Source: Mesodorylaimus sp. YZB2_4
Lineage: Eukaryota; Nematoda; Enoplea; Dorylaimida; Dorylaimidae
Assembly: GCA_030248295.1 (NCBI GenBank)
Contig: JASANH010000895.1
Coordinates: forward strand, 558,001-622,000
DNA: 64,000 bases
Direction of reading: 5' to 3'
Part shown: one piece after another, positions 1 through 11,599 of the stretch
Layout: each line of letters starts with the position of its first letter
Position numbering within the stretch: position 1 is the first letter of the stretch
Notes under the pieces: model-generated
What the model was told of the DNA's origin: nothing
Seen by the model: the letters and a program-made list of their open reading frames with translations, nothing else
Databases searched by the model: none
Made by a program: the position numbers and the translations under genes

Positions 1-1425
1 CGTGGCCAAGAGATGCTGAGAATGCTAAATCCTCATCAGAGAGCGGCTGCTGATGGCATCTTGACTGAGGTGGCCAACAATGATGTCACTCAACCGCATT
101 GTTTCTTTATCGATGGTCCTGGTGGCACAGGAAAAACGTTTTTGTATGACGCACTTATAAATATCCTTCATGGAATGAACAAACGAATCCTCGCAGTCGC
201 TTACACTGGCATTGCAGCCATATTGCTACCTGGTGGCAAAACGTGCCATGCTGCGTTTCGGTTGCCCTTGAATATTCTACCAGATTCCTCTTGCCATTTA
301 TCCATGGCTGAGAAAGCCGAACTGGAAAAAGTCGATGTTATTATTTGGGACGAGGTATCCATGGCGTCTGTGAATATGTTCGGCATAGTGGACCGTCTTT
401 TGCGAGATATAATGAAACGTGACAATATTCCATTTGGTGGTAAAATAATCGTAGTTGGTGGAGACTTTCGACAAGTACTGCCTGTTATTCCCGGTGGTAC
501 CCGCCTACAGATTGTTCGACAATGTCTGAAAAGCAGTCCCTTGGGCAGATATTTCCGCAGGGCTCATCTCACTGTGAACATGCGAGCACGACCAGAAGAG
601 GTCGAGTTTGCTCAGTGGTTGCTGCAACTGGGTAATGGCACATTGCCGCGTCCACCTAATGCTAAGACTGAAAATTCTATCATAGTCCCACCTCAATGCG
701 TTTGCCAGGACGTGGTTACTCAACTTTTCGGTGATGGCTTTCTGCCTAGCGATATGGGCATGTACCAGCGGGTCGTTTTGTGTCCAATTAATGAAGATGT
801 CCGCTTACGCAACGAAGAAATTTTAGACAAACTGCACGGTCAGAAAGTGACATACAGAAGCGTGGATTATAGTGGAGCCATTGAAGGCGAGGATGTCGCT
901 GTGCAACAGCAGCTCTACCCTACTGAGTTCTTGAACACGGTCAGTGTGACTGGCCTACCTCCTCATGAGCTCAATTTAAAGAAGGGCGCAGTTGTCATGC
1001 TTATTCGCAATCTGTGCTTAGCTCGAGGACTTTGCAATGGTACCAGAATGGTTGTCATGGACATGGCACCAAAGGTTTTACAAGTCAAAATCATATCGGG
1101 GACACATCGAGGCACAGTTCACTTCATTCCAAGGATAACCCTCAATACGAAAGACGATGTGAACGTTCCTTTCAATTTATGCCGTCGTCAGTTTCCAGTC
1201 AAACTCGCTTATGCCATGACCATAAATAAAGCCCAGGGTCAAACATTCGATAAAGTCGGTCTCTATTTGCGAGGGCCTGTATTTACGCACGGTCAGCTCT
1301 ATGTAGCCTGCTCCCGAGTGCGTTCGTTCGATTCTCTTCATATTCAGGTATTCGAAACTGCCCAACAAGGAAAAGTTGGAAACGACGCTATTACTGACAA
1401 CATCGTATTTAAAGAAATACTTTAA
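1..1425 (+). CDS. Helitron helicase, PIF1-like (C-terminal part)
   Basis: The frame is open from the first base of the window, so the ATG at 13 is probably internal. The product is a superfamily 1B DNA helicase of the PIF1/RRM3 type as found fused to Rep in Helitrons, where it would unwind donor DNA during rolling-circle transposition. Visible motifs are a Walker A P-loop (GPGGTGKT, about residue 36 counted from the ATG), motif II with WDEVSM (about 112-117), motif III GGDFRQVLP, and the C-terminal TINKAQGQT and YVACSRV motifs (helicase motifs V and VI). About 470 residues remain with no stop or frameshift, ending normally at 1425. The HUH endonuclease domain must lie upstream of the window. 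A cellular PIF1 is less likely because a Helitron 3' end lies just downstream. Confidence 0.9.
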   Translation, partial: RGQEMLRMLNPHQRAAADGILTEVANNDVTQPHCFFIDGPGGTGKTFLYDALINILHGMNKRILAVAYTGIAAILLPGGKTCHAAFRLPLNILPDSSCHLSMAEKAELEKVDVIIWDEVSMASVNMFGIVDRLLRDIMKRDNIPFGGKIIVVGGDFRQVLPVIPGGTRLQIVRQCLKSSPLGRYFRRAHLTVNMRARPEEVEFAQWLLQLGNGTLPRPPNAKTENSIIVPPQCVCQDVVTQLFGDGFLPSDMGMYQRVVLCPINEDVRLRNEEILDKLHGQKVTYRSVDYSGAIEGEDVAVQQQLYPTEFLNTVSVTGLPPHELNLKKGAVVMLIRNLCLARGLCNGTRMVVMDMAPKVLQVKIISGTHRGTVHFIPRITLNTKDDVNVPFNLCRRQFPVKLAYAMTINKAQGQTFDKVGLYLRGPVFTHGQLYVACSRVRSFDSLHIQVFETAQQGKVGNDAITDNIVFKEIL

Positions 1426-1680
1426 AAGGTTCACGATGAGTGATCGAGTGATAAAAAGGCGTTTCAATCGTGTGTAAAATTTAATGTAAAATAAGAATAA
1501 AAACTGGAAAGAATTAGTAAAAATGTGTTTATGTGAACGTCTGAATTGAAATAGGAGGAGTTTGTGGGAGGAGTTTCTTCAAATATAAGCGGCTCTTGCA
1601 AAAAGTGGTCACTACACTGTTATTACGAACAGTCACGCTAGGCGTAATGTCTATTTCGCACTGATTCTCAAGAAGTTTCA

Positions 1681-1709
1681 GGCCGCGAGCGAAGCGAGCC
1701 ATTTTCTAG
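1681..1709 (+). other. Helitron 3' terminus (hairpin plus CTAG)
   Basis: A GC-rich segment with short self-complementary arms (GGC...GCC with an inner GCGAAGC) is followed after an ATTTT spacer by CTAG, with T as the next base. This is the standard Helitron termination signal and defines the element's right boundary at 1709. Confidence 0.7.
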
Positions 1710-1784
1710 TATTGGAATGAAATGCGAAACGCGAAGAAGTAGCGAGTGTGTCCGTCCGTCAAGTGCGTAGTTCCTTTCAGCCTT

Positions 1785-3420
1785 GGTTAATGTACGGGCT
1801 AGTAGGCTACTAGCTTGTCCTTTTTATCTTCGTGGTCTTGAGACAGGACTGCGCCTATTCCTTCAGGGGACGCGTCAGTCTGTAGGATACAAGATTTCGT
1901 GAAATCGGGATAGGCCGATAGGTGCCGCTGCAAGAGCCTGTTTCAGCTCCTTAAATGCTGCCATGTACATGCGGGAGCCAAATAAAATCAGTACCTTCTC
2001 GCACAAGGTTCAGGACAGGAAATGCCTTCTTCTAGAAATTTGGGATGGATCTCCTGTAATAGGATAGAAGGCTCTTATATGCTAAAACTTCCTTGACGTT
2101 TTTTGGTTCGGGGCAAGCCAGGATTTTCAGAATTTTTTCTCGGTCAGGAGCTACGCCTTCTCCTGAGACGTAATGTCCAAGAAAGGTGATATTGTCTTGC
2201 AGGAAACAACATTAGGACAGTTTCAATTTAAGCCCAGCGTCTGAGAATGCTTTGAAGACCTGTTCAAGGCGGTCATTGTGTTCTTGGAGTGTTCGACAAT
2301 AAGCGAGGACATCGTCCAGGTATGCTAAACAGGAGGTCCATCGCAGTTTGCCCAGGACACGGGACATGAGGCGTGCGAAGGTGCCTGGTGCCCCACCGAG
2401 GCCAAAAAACGGGTAGGTTAAAGGACCCATGGTGCGTGACGAACGCTGCTTTCTCTTTGGACTCGTAATCGAGGGGGACCTGTAGGTAGGCCCGTTTGAT
2501 CTAATGACGTAACGTGTCGTCTCGCGCCATTGACGGCGTCGATCAAGTCGTCAATTCGTGGTAATGGATAATTTGCATACTGGCTTTGACTGTTCAAAAA
2601 TTGGTAATCAATCACAAGGCGGTACAGGATTCGCAGATGTGTATTTTTTGCGGGCCAACAGAGCAGGACTACAGTAGCATACGGACTGTTAGATGGTTCG
2701 ACGATGCCATTCTCAATAAAGGCTTCAACTTGTCTTTCTATTTCTTGTCGCATAGCTATGGCTACGCGATGGTGCTTTGCGGGTGGGCTATGGCCATTGT
2801 TGATCTGGTGCTTGATCAGGTTGGTGCACCCAATATCCATGTCATGGCGTGCTATAAGGGCTGGGATATTTCGCGATACGGCTGATCAGATCCTCTTTAT
2901 CTTGCTCTGAGATGGTTGATGGGATGTTGAACTTTTGTTGCAACAACCATTGACGAAATTCGGTTTCATTGCAATGTGTGGCAGGCTTTTGCCGTTCTTG
3001 CTGGGATTCTTGTGGAAGTAGGGTCGCAATCAGATCATTTGTATGGACGGGAACCGTCGTGCCCAAACGCATGCTCGCGTATATGATGATAGGAGCATTT
3101 GTGGCATTGCAGATCCTAATTGGGATCTGGCCATTTCTGAAAACTGCAACGCAACGGGCAACGAGCAAGGATTCTGTGAGACTGGACATGTCCAGTTCGA
3201 AAAAGACCATTTCTTACTCTGGTTGATTGATCTGAACAGGTAGCACTTGGGCATAGCACAGCGGGGGTCGGCTGACACAACTCACCAGCACCAGATACGG
3301 GGCGGTGCAGAATGAGTTTGTGCAACAGATCCTCGTTTCGTGAGATTTGGCGACGCACTGGATAAGGTTGCAGATTCGGCATCGGTGCTGGAAGAGTCAC
3401 ATTGCGCATGGTACCCTCCA
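1785..3420 (-). mobile_element. Degenerate Ty3/gypsy-like pol fragment
   Basis: Translation of the minus strand in several frames recovers, in order from 3420 down to 1785: a linker C-terminal to the aspartic protease (about 3200-2850), the N-terminal fingers of a gypsy reverse transcriptase (2840-2430, with a GIVEPSNSPYA-like segment), the RT palm with YLDDVL as the catalytic YxDD box (2430-2212), and an RNase H start resembling QTDASPEG near 1860-1885. The pieces sit in different frames with internal stops, so no functional polyprotein is encoded. No LTRs were recognised. It is best read as an old, antisense relic. Confidence 0.8.
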
Positions 3421-3839
3421 ACGCTAGTTTCTCATCAAATCTCTAAAACGAAAGTACAAGCGAACAAGAAAATAATTTACGACGCAGAACTTTTACCACT
3501 GCCCTCTTCACATTTACTTGAACCGAAACTGTACGGCACTCCAGAAATAAGCAAAATGTCAGGGGAGGAACCTCGTCTGACTGTAAAATTGACTAGGACC
3601 AATTCAGTGCAGACCCCCAATAGGCTGGAATTCATAGGTCTCGACTTCGAAACTTGGCCATACTTCTAACAAACAGCCAGTAAGGCGCGCCATGACCTTA
3701 GAGTTGTAAAGTAAGCGACGAACTACTGCAGTTGGGGCACTGTGGGCCATGGCCAAATCGGATTCCATCATCGCGAGCTGAAGCTGGCAAGTGGCTCACG
3801 ATCAGCTTCGCTCTGACGCCCACAGCCAATTCGTAGGCA

Positions 3840-4153
3840 CTGACCAAGACCAACCAAGAAATCACTGTGCCCCAACAATTAGAGATTTATGTCATGAAAA
3901 ATTGTTGTGTAGAGACGCGTTGGACCAAAAAAAGACTTTGTGCACGGATTTGTCGCAGGGGTTCTATATGCGAACGCGTAAATGTCAATCACTCGAATCG
4001 TGGCTGTGGGAACATGCACCTGGTATAAGTGCGAATCTAGCTTTAGATATGCACTTATACCAGGTGCATGTGTCGGTCGCACGTTTTCACACAACACTGA
4101 CCAAGACTGAACAAGAACTCAATGTGCATCAATATAATCAGAGATTTATGTCA
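3840..4153. repeat. Direct repeats flanking a perfect hairpin
   Basis: A segment of about 55 bp at 3840-3895 is repeated imperfectly at 4098-4153; both copies start TGACCAAGAC and end GAGATTTATGTCA. Between them, 4012-4032 and 4051-4071 are perfect 21-bp inverted arms around an 18-bp loop. This may be a small foldback element, but no transposon family was recognised. Confidence 0.6.
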
Positions 4154-4533
4154 GTAGGGATCCTGATTACTGCAGAAACACCTTACGCCCGAGAATTTTT
4201 GTTTGGCCCCCTCAGGTGTAACCACGACGACATGATCTGAAGACCTATCCTAGATGCAGTTACGAGTACTCGAGCATAAGACTACGCTAGAACAAAATTT
4301 TTATGATGTGTCAAATTCTTTACGGACAACATTTGTAAAATACTTTCTGAGTTGCCGTATGCAAAGGAAAGAAAAATACACTCTCGGCAATGAGAAAAAC
4401 ACCGTAGGGGCGTCGAAATGCTGTTGAAATTAAAATTTTCGACACAACCTGTCCTCACGTATGATTCTAGGCACCCCCAAGTTTGGAGCTGCGACACTAG
4501 GTATTTTACTTTGTTTAAATTTTTCCAACCACG

Positions 4534-6347
4534 ATGGCGATACGGTTGGCTGTGGTTTTTTTGCTTCTTCAGTTCCTCTGGGTACTTGCTTCGTCCGAAG
4601 TAACTGAGAAAGATTTGCAACAGCAGTTGGGAATCGATATAGGCTCTTTGAATGGTGAAATCATCGCTTCCTTTGGGAGACTGCTCTCAAAATTTAAATT
4701 TGTTTTAGGAGTTAGCATGAGAGAATGGGTCAACAACAACCCAGCAAATCGTCAGCCAGGGCTTGGGGGTGCTAGAGCTGGGTGTATTCCAGCTGAGGCT
4801 TTTGAAGGTATGGAAAGATTGTAAGCGCGTAACGGCTCCTATGGTTTCCTTCTGCATTTCAGGTGGCAGTGGTCTTCACGCATGCTGCAATTCTACCACG
4901 CCTTGTATCGAAGCCATGAAATTAGTTTGTCTCAATAGGACCTGCAACTGTGACGAAGGTTATGAATTCAACACTACGCTCTCCGAATGTCAATACAAAC
5001 CAAGTATGCACGACTCGTGTTTCAACAAGTACAAGCTGCTGTCTGAAATTTTTAAGTTCTCTTTACTGCAGGTATCGGAGAGGATTGTGCTCCCACTCAA
5101 ACGTGCCTCACTTATCGTACATTCTGCCAAAATGGCACATGTGCCTGCGAACCAGGCTTTTTCCGTGCGAATTATGAGTGCTTAGGTTAGTCGGAGTCGC
5201 AAATATCGTAGAGCATTTGAAGCATTGAGACCATTTTAGAGGGCGATTGGAAAACGAATGCTGAACGACATTTCCAGTATGGACATTGTGTGCAGCCTGT
5301 AGCTCCAGACCAAAGTAACGAATTACGGGTTATGGGGCAATATTCAAATAGTGTCTAGCCGTATTTTCAGATTTGGGATATTGTTGCCTCGATGATTCCC
5401 ACTGCAACAAGTCCATTGGCTTGATTTGCGACAATGGTACCTGCGATTGCAAAGATGGCCAATTTCTGATTGAGGACTGGACGATGTGCGAGGAACGACC
5501 GAGTAAGATTTGACAATAGCATTTCTTACCAGCGGACAAACAGCAGAATTTCAGAAAAAGAATTGGGCCAAACATGCTCTGAGAAGGACAACTGCTATGC
5601 TGCCTTTGCGTACTGCAAAGACCAGGTCTGCACGTGCAGGCCAGATTTCGCTCAAGTCGAAGATGCGTGCAAACCAGAAGGTCAGCACGTGTATGTACCT
5701 GTAACTGCTCTTTTTGGTAGTGTAACACTCAGCTAGGAAGATCGTGGCGAATCCCCTGGCTGGGAGACGTCAGCCCCTCGGGTTGATGTTTCAGCCGAGG
5801 TATAGTCGTAAGACGCCTACTTCAATCGGAGTTTTGTCCCGCCGCACTCTCTCCGACGTCTGCCCGGCTTGGGGTCGCACTAGCAATCGTAATCTGTGTT
5901 TCAGAATACTCGTGCCCTTTCAAGAAGCCATTCGTACCGAAGACGGGACTTCTATGGCCCTGTGATCCTGCTTCGAACGACACTGGATGTCCAAAAGGCT
6001 ACTGGTGCGTGACGCCTGAACAATTACCAAGACCGAAATTCCTGACACCATCTGGAATCGAGCAGACGTACTGTTGTCCTGCACTGCCAAACTTGAATAT
6101 GACAGAGATTTCTAACAGATTTCATGAGAATGGGGGATTCGGTCCTGGCCCTAAGCTTTTTCAAGACGTTTGCTTGTATGGGAAGCCATGCCCTAAAGTC
6201 TTATGCCCGCCATCGGAAGGGTATTACACGTTTCCTGGAATCGGTGAGGGCCCAGTTGGGTGTTTGAACCCGTGCCTGCATCATCCTATAAAGCAGCCTA
6301 TTATCGTCAACGGGAACTGTGCTGAATATTCACGTATTTGGGAATAA
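4534..6347 (+). CDS. Secreted EB-module/lustrin-like cysteine-rich protein, paralog 1
   Basis: Eight exons fit GT-AG signals: 4534-4654, 4709-4807, 4863-5003, 5072-5185, 5240-5314, 5371-5502, 5555-5680, 5905-6347. They sum to 1251 bp, encoding 416 aa. The protein starts with a signal peptide of about 20 residues, then EVTEKDLQQQLGIDIG, then WVNNNP. Four cysteine modules follow, with patterns such as CCNS...LVC...CNC and CSEKDNC...CTC that resemble nematode EB modules. The last exon has 13 or more cysteines with GCPKGYWCV and GIEQTYCC, resembling lustrin cysteine-rich repeats. The likely role is an extracellular, disulfide-bonded protein; the ligand is unknown. The first intron is in frame, so the second exon boundary is inferred from paralogs. 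The 224-bp intron 7 is longer than the rest and may hold an insertion at about 5745-5880. Confidence 0.75.
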
Positions 6348-7212
6348 TTTCATGCCTGTACGTTTCTTCACCCTCTACTACCTGTGCTTGGTGATGTGGT
6401 CAAATTATGAGCACGAACATTTAGTGCTAGTAACTTTTTTGTCGCTGAAATGTGAATGCTACTCTGAATGCTCTTCTGGACGAGTCAGCCGATATGCCTC
6501 ATCGAATCTGACCAAATGCTGATCAAATATGCAAATATCGAATGTGCAGATACTACTTGCAAAATGTATTAGTTACCTCAGGTACATAAATTCACCAATA
6601 ACCAACAATGTAATTGTTTATACTTGCATGATAACATCTGCCTGTGGGACTGCAGAAAATCACTCATGTCTTCTTGATCACTTGATCTGCTTATCGATTA
6701 TCGAAGTGTGCAAGATCGAGTTATTTGCGAAAAGTCGTTGTTGGTGGATTTTTGCAAATGCAAAAGAAAAGACGGACGAAGCAGGGTGCCGCATGAACAT
6801 GTGGGGCCATTTGTAGATGGAAGGAAATTATTACGCGCGCGCTCGATGGATCAGGATAAAACTTGAACTCCAACTTAGATCGATAATGATTCGTGAACGT
6901 TTTGAGCATACAAAATTTTAGAGAAAGCATCAGACACCTTATTTATTCATAGGCAGCTTCACAGGGCCCTAAAGCAACGGAGATAGGGTCTAGGTCGCTA
7001 GGCCACCGCTCAAAATCTTTAGGCAATCGTGAAAGGGCAGGGAAACATTTTGGCCATCACCACTCAGTGCCATCATATGCAAGAACAAGAAGACGGGGTC
7101 GGAGCTTTCACTTGTCCAACCCTACCCTGGTCGTGCCTCTTTTCACGAGTGCCATATTGCCCACATAAAAGCGAGAATTTTCTTTCTATCTACCAAAAAA
7201 AACAATGCCGTT
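6348..7212. other. Intergenic, no gene recognised
   Basis: This AT-rich stretch follows paralog 1 and runs to the minisatellite. Only short ORFs without family resemblance are present. A possible acceptor-like AG occurs just before the array at about 7212. Confidence 0.5.
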
Positions 7213-9610
7213 CATTTCCATGATCAGGCTGTCCTACTGGTCCTTACGGTCCTACTGGTCCTTACGGTCCTACTGGTCCTTACGGTCCTACTGGTCCTTA
7301 CGGTCCTACTGGTCCTTACGGTCCTACTGGTCCTTACGGTCCTACTAGTCCTTACGGTCCTACTGGTCCTTACGGTCCTACTGGTCCTTACGGTCCTACT
7401 AGTCCTTATGGTCCTACTAGTCCTTACGGTCCTACTGGTCCTTACAGTCCTACTGGTCCTTACAGTCCTACTAGTCCTTACGGTCCTACTAGTCCTTATG
7501 GTCCTACTAGTCCTTACGGTCCTACTGGTCCTTACAGTCCTACTGGTCCTTACGGTCCTACTAGTCCTTACAGTCCTACTAGTCCTTATGGTCCTACTGG
7601 TCCTTACAGTCCTACTGGTCCTTACGGTCCTACTGGTCCTTACGGTCCTACTAGTCCTTACGGTCCTACTGGTCCTTATGGTCCTACTGGTCCTTGCGGT
7701 CCTACTGGTCCTTACGGTCCTACTGGTCCTTACGGTCCTACTGGTCCTTACGGTCCTACTGGTCCTTACAGTCCTACTGGTCCTTGCGGTCCTACTGGTC
7801 CTTACGGTCCTACTGGTCCTTACGGTCCTACTGGTCCTTACGGTCCTACTAGTCCTTACGGTCCTACTGGTCCTTACAGTCCTACTGGTCCTTACGGTCC
7901 TACTAGTCCTTATGGTCCTACTGGTCCTTACAGTCCTACTAGTCCTTACGGTCCTACTGGTCCTTACAGTCCTACTAGTCCTTACGGTCCTACTGGTCCT
8001 TACGGTGGTACTAGTCCTTACGGTCCTACTAGTCCTTACAGTCCTACTGGTCCTTACAGTCCTACTAGTCCTTACGGTCCTACTGGTCCTTACGGTCCTA
8101 CTAGTCCTTACGGTCCTACTAGTCCTTACGGTCCTACTAGTCCTTATGGTCCTACTGGTCCTTACGGTCCTACTAGTCCTTACGGTCCTACTAGTCCTTA
8201 CAGTCCTACTAGTCCTTACGGTCCTACTGGTCCTTACAGTCCTACTGGTCCTTACGGTCCTACTAGTCCTTATGGTCCTACTGGTCCTTACGGTCCTACT
8301 GGTCCTTACGGTCCTACTAGTCCTTACGGTCCTACTAGTCCTTACGGCTACTGGTCCTTACGGTCCTACTGGTCCTTACGGTCTTACTAGTCCTTACGGT
8401 CTTACTAGTCCTTACGGTCCTACTGGTCCTTACGGTCCTACTAGTCCTTACGGTCCTACTGGTCCTTACGGTCCTACTGGTCCTTACGGTCCTACTAGTC
8501 CTTACGGTCCTACTGGTCCTTACGGTCCTACTGGTCCTTACGGTCCTACTGGTCCTTACGGTCCTACTAGTCCTTACGGTCCTACTAGTCCTTACGGTCC
8601 TACTAGTCCTTACGGTCCTACTGGTCCTTACGGTCCTACTAGTCCTTACGGTCCTACTGGTCCTTACAGTCCTACTGGTCCTTACGGTCCTACTAGTCCT
8701 TACAGTCCTACTGGTCCTTACGGTCCTACTGGTCCTTACGGTCCTACTAGTCCTTACGGTCCTACTAGTCCTTACGGTCCTACTGGTCCTTACAGTCCTA
8801 CTGGTCCTTACGGTCCTACTAGTCCTTATGGTCCTACTGGTCCTTACGGTCCTACTGGTCCTTACGGTCCTACTGGTCCTTACGGTCCTACTAGTCCTTA
8901 CGGCCCTACTGGTCCTTACGGTCCTACTGGTCCTTACGGTCCTACTAGTCCTTACGGTCCTACTAGTCCTTACGGTCCTACTGGTCCTTACGGTCCTACT
9001 AGTCCTTACGGTCCTACTGGTCCTTACGGTCCTACTGGTCCTTACGGTCCTACTAGTCCTTACAGTCCTACTGGTCCTTACGGTCCTACTAGTCCTTACG
9101 GTCCTACTGGTCCTTACAGTCCTACTAGTCCTTACGGTCCTACTAGTCCTTACGGTCCTACTGGTCCTTACGGTCCTACTAGTCCTTACGGTCCTACTAG
9201 TCCTTATGGTCCTACTAGTCCTTACGGTCCTACTAGTCCTTACGGTCCTACTGGTCCTTACGGTCCTACTGGTCCTTACGGTCCTACTAGTCCTTACGGT
9301 CCTACTGGTCCTTACGGTCCTACTGGTCCTTACGGTCCTACTAGTCCTTACGGTCCTACTGGTCCTTATGGTCCTACTGGTCCTTGCGGTCCTACTGGTC
9401 CTTACGGTCCTACTGGTCCTTACGGTCCTACTGGTCCTTACGGTCCTACTAGTCCTTACGGTCCTACTAGTCCTTACGGTCCTACTGGTCCTTACGGTCC
9501 TACTGGTCCTTACGGTCCTACTGGTCCTTACGGTCCTACTGGTCCTTACGGTCCTACTGGTCCTTACGGTCCTACTGGTCCTTACGGTCCTACTGGTCCT
9601 TACGTGGGTA
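7213..9610. repeat. 18-bp minisatellite array, about 133 copies
   Basis: A 2.4 kb tandem array has the unit GGTCCTACTGGTCCTTAC, itself two related 9-bp halves. Variation is almost confined to a few sites: G/A at the first base of each half (GGT or AGT), TAC/TAT/TGC, and the following G/A. One frame reads GPTGPY, a Gly-X-Y collagen-like pattern, with Ser replacing many Gly. The other two plus frames read VLLVLT and SYWSLR. A 2-bp deletion near 8346 shifts the frame, so a 762-codon ORF from 7408 runs VLLVLT first and GPTGPY later; the minus strand is also open as VRTSRT. Such openness on all frames follows from a repeat unit divisible by three that lacks stops. The array is probably noncoding, though a collagen-like exon is not excluded. 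Confidence 0.9.
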
Positions 9611-9923
9611 CCTGTACATCCGGCACGCATTTATTCATACTTGCATATTCCAATGCCCCATCGCATAAAAGTCATGCCAAGGCAAGTTCCAACTGATTTC
9701 GCCCTGTTATGGCATAATAATGCGAATGATATCAGGATCGCAGAGGCGGGCGCACAGTCGAAAAGCTGGCGTAAAACTGGAAAAAGTCCAAGCGACGTCG
9801 AAGGGATCTTTAGTGAGTGCTCATCTTCATGACAACTTTTTGAGTAAGATGACTAGACATGACATGCAACGGGGCCTCAGAGGAGCCGCACCTGTGGTTG
9901 TTTTTAATTTCTTTCCAACCATT

Positions 9924-11595
9924 ATGGCGATGCAGGTGATTGCCGTCCTCTTCCTTTTTCCGCTGTTCTGGTTACTCGCCTCGCCCGAAGCAACTGAGAA
10001 AGATTTGCAGTAGCAGTTGGGGATTGACATAGGCTCCCTAAAAGGTGAAAATGTCATTTCAAGCCTTTAAAAGCATTTTTCAGTAAGTAGTCTTGTTTTA
10101 GGAGTCAGCTGGAAAGAGTGGGTCAACAACAACCCTGCGAATCGCCAACCATCAGTTTCAGGTGACGGAGGAGTCCCGTGCATTTCAACTGATTCTGAAG
10201 CCGCGAAAGATGGTAAACAGATTGCTTGAGTAGCATTTATTCTCATTTCCACATCACAGGGCAAAGTGATCTTTACGACTGCTGCAATTCGAGCTCGACT
10301 TGCAATCAAACAATGAAATTAGTGTGCATCGATGGGACATGCAACTGTAACAAGGGCCATAGTTTCGATTTCGTGCAATCAATATGTCACAGAGCACCGA
10401 GTATGCACTGAGTATTTCAGCCATCTCGAAAGACGTGTGAATTTATTCTAAACTGTTCCACAGAAATCGGAGATCAGTGTGTTCTGGGAGACACCTGCGT
10501 CACCCGGGCTCGTCCTGCCAAAATAACACATGTGCGTGCAATCCAGGCAGTTTCCAGGCGACTGGCGAATGCTTGGGTGAGTGGAAGTCTCAAGAAGCCA
10601 TAACGCTGATTTGACATAAAATTTGATTTCAGCGGGCGATTGGAAATTGCACGTTGAGTTTCCAGATTGGCAATTTACGAATGGACGATGTATACAGCCC
10701 GTAGCTCCAAGCCAAAGTACATGAGATAACGGCGCCTCTCGCGCACTATTTATACTATATAAATCGAGCTCCTGGCCTTTACAGACTATGGGTATTGCTG
10801 CCACAATGATACTCACTGCATTTAGTCAATGGGCTTGATTTGCGGCTTGAATGGAACGTACGACTGCAGAGATGGACAATTTCTGAATGCAAATTAAATA
10901 AACTGCGAAGAGCGACGGAGTAAGCCAAGTTAGCTCTAACTAATACGGCCTAGCAAAACTAGAAAAATTTTAGGGAAAGAAGTGGGCCAACCATGCTCTG
11001 AAAAGGACAGCTGCTACGCTGCCTTTGCACATTGCAAAAACCACGTCTGCGCATGTAAGCCAGATTTTGTTTAAGTCAATGATGTGTGCGAAGCGAACCA
11101 ACAGGTGTGTATATTTTATCGTGTCCCTTGAAATATAGTAAGCCATTCATGCTTTCAGAATATGCATGCCCTTTCAAGAAAACCTTAGTGTCCAAGACGG
11201 GATTACTGTGGCCCTGTGATCCTGCTTCCAACAACACTGGGTGCCCTGACGGCTATTGGTGCGTGACGACTGATGAAGGCCCGAGACCAAAGTTCCTCAC
11301 ATCATCCGGAGTCGAGCAAACTTACTATTGTCCAGCATTGCCAAACTTGAATATTACAGAGATCCTTCACAGGTCCTCAGAAAGTAAGCGATATGGGTCC
11401 ACCCCGAAACTTTTTTAGGAGGTTTGCCTGTATGGAAAGCCGTGCTGGCCGCCAAACCGTTGTTCGCCATCAAACCGGTATTACACGTTTCCTGGAATAG
11501 GAGGGGGCGCGGTTAAGTGCTTGTACCCGTGCTTGCATAGTCCACTGAAACAATCTGTTATTGTCAACGGAAAATTGCAGGGTATGTGCGGACAT
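9924..11595 (+). pseudogene. EB-module/lustrin-like paralog 2, pseudogene
   Basis: This is a close relative of paralog 1 with the same exon order and matching splice sites. It starts at 9924 with a hydrophobic leader, but a TAG at 10011 replaces a Gln codon in the EVTEKDLQQQLG-type motif. More damage follows: a frameshift in the EB exon near 10500-10520; TAG in the CCHNDTHC exon near 10825; TAA in the same exon near 10895; a TAA in the CACKPDF exon near 11072; and TAG at about 11417 in the lustrin exon, where paralog 1 reads LFQDVCLYG. One Cys of the TYCC motif is Tyr (TYYC). The copy cannot make the family product unless heavily recoded. Confidence 0.85.
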
Positions 11596-11599
11596 AGGA

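Larger units (their letters stand above)
1..1709 (+). mobile_element. 3' part of an autonomous Helitron
   Basis: The left edge of the window lies inside a Helitron rolling-circle transposon. The visible part is the helicase end of the Rep-helicase protein, about 280 bp of AT-rich 3' flank, and a typical Helitron 3' terminus. That terminus is a GC-rich short stem at 1681-1700 followed by CTAG at 1706-1709 and then T at 1710, matching the CTRR end and the A/T target preference of the class. The Rep nuclease domain and the 5' TC end lie outside the window. The helicase frame is open, so the copy may be young. The degenerate retroelement starts about 80 bp beyond the terminus. Confidence 0.85.

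Noticed and set aside
7213-9610. CRISPR array
   Set aside because: The repeats are contiguous with no unique spacers, and the context is eukaryotic.
7408-9696. A 762-aa protein and its 431-aa antisense partner
   Set aside because: Both are translations of the 18-bp tandem array. The unit lacks stops in most frames and the plus ORF changes peptide frame at a 2-bp deletion, so length is no evidence of coding.
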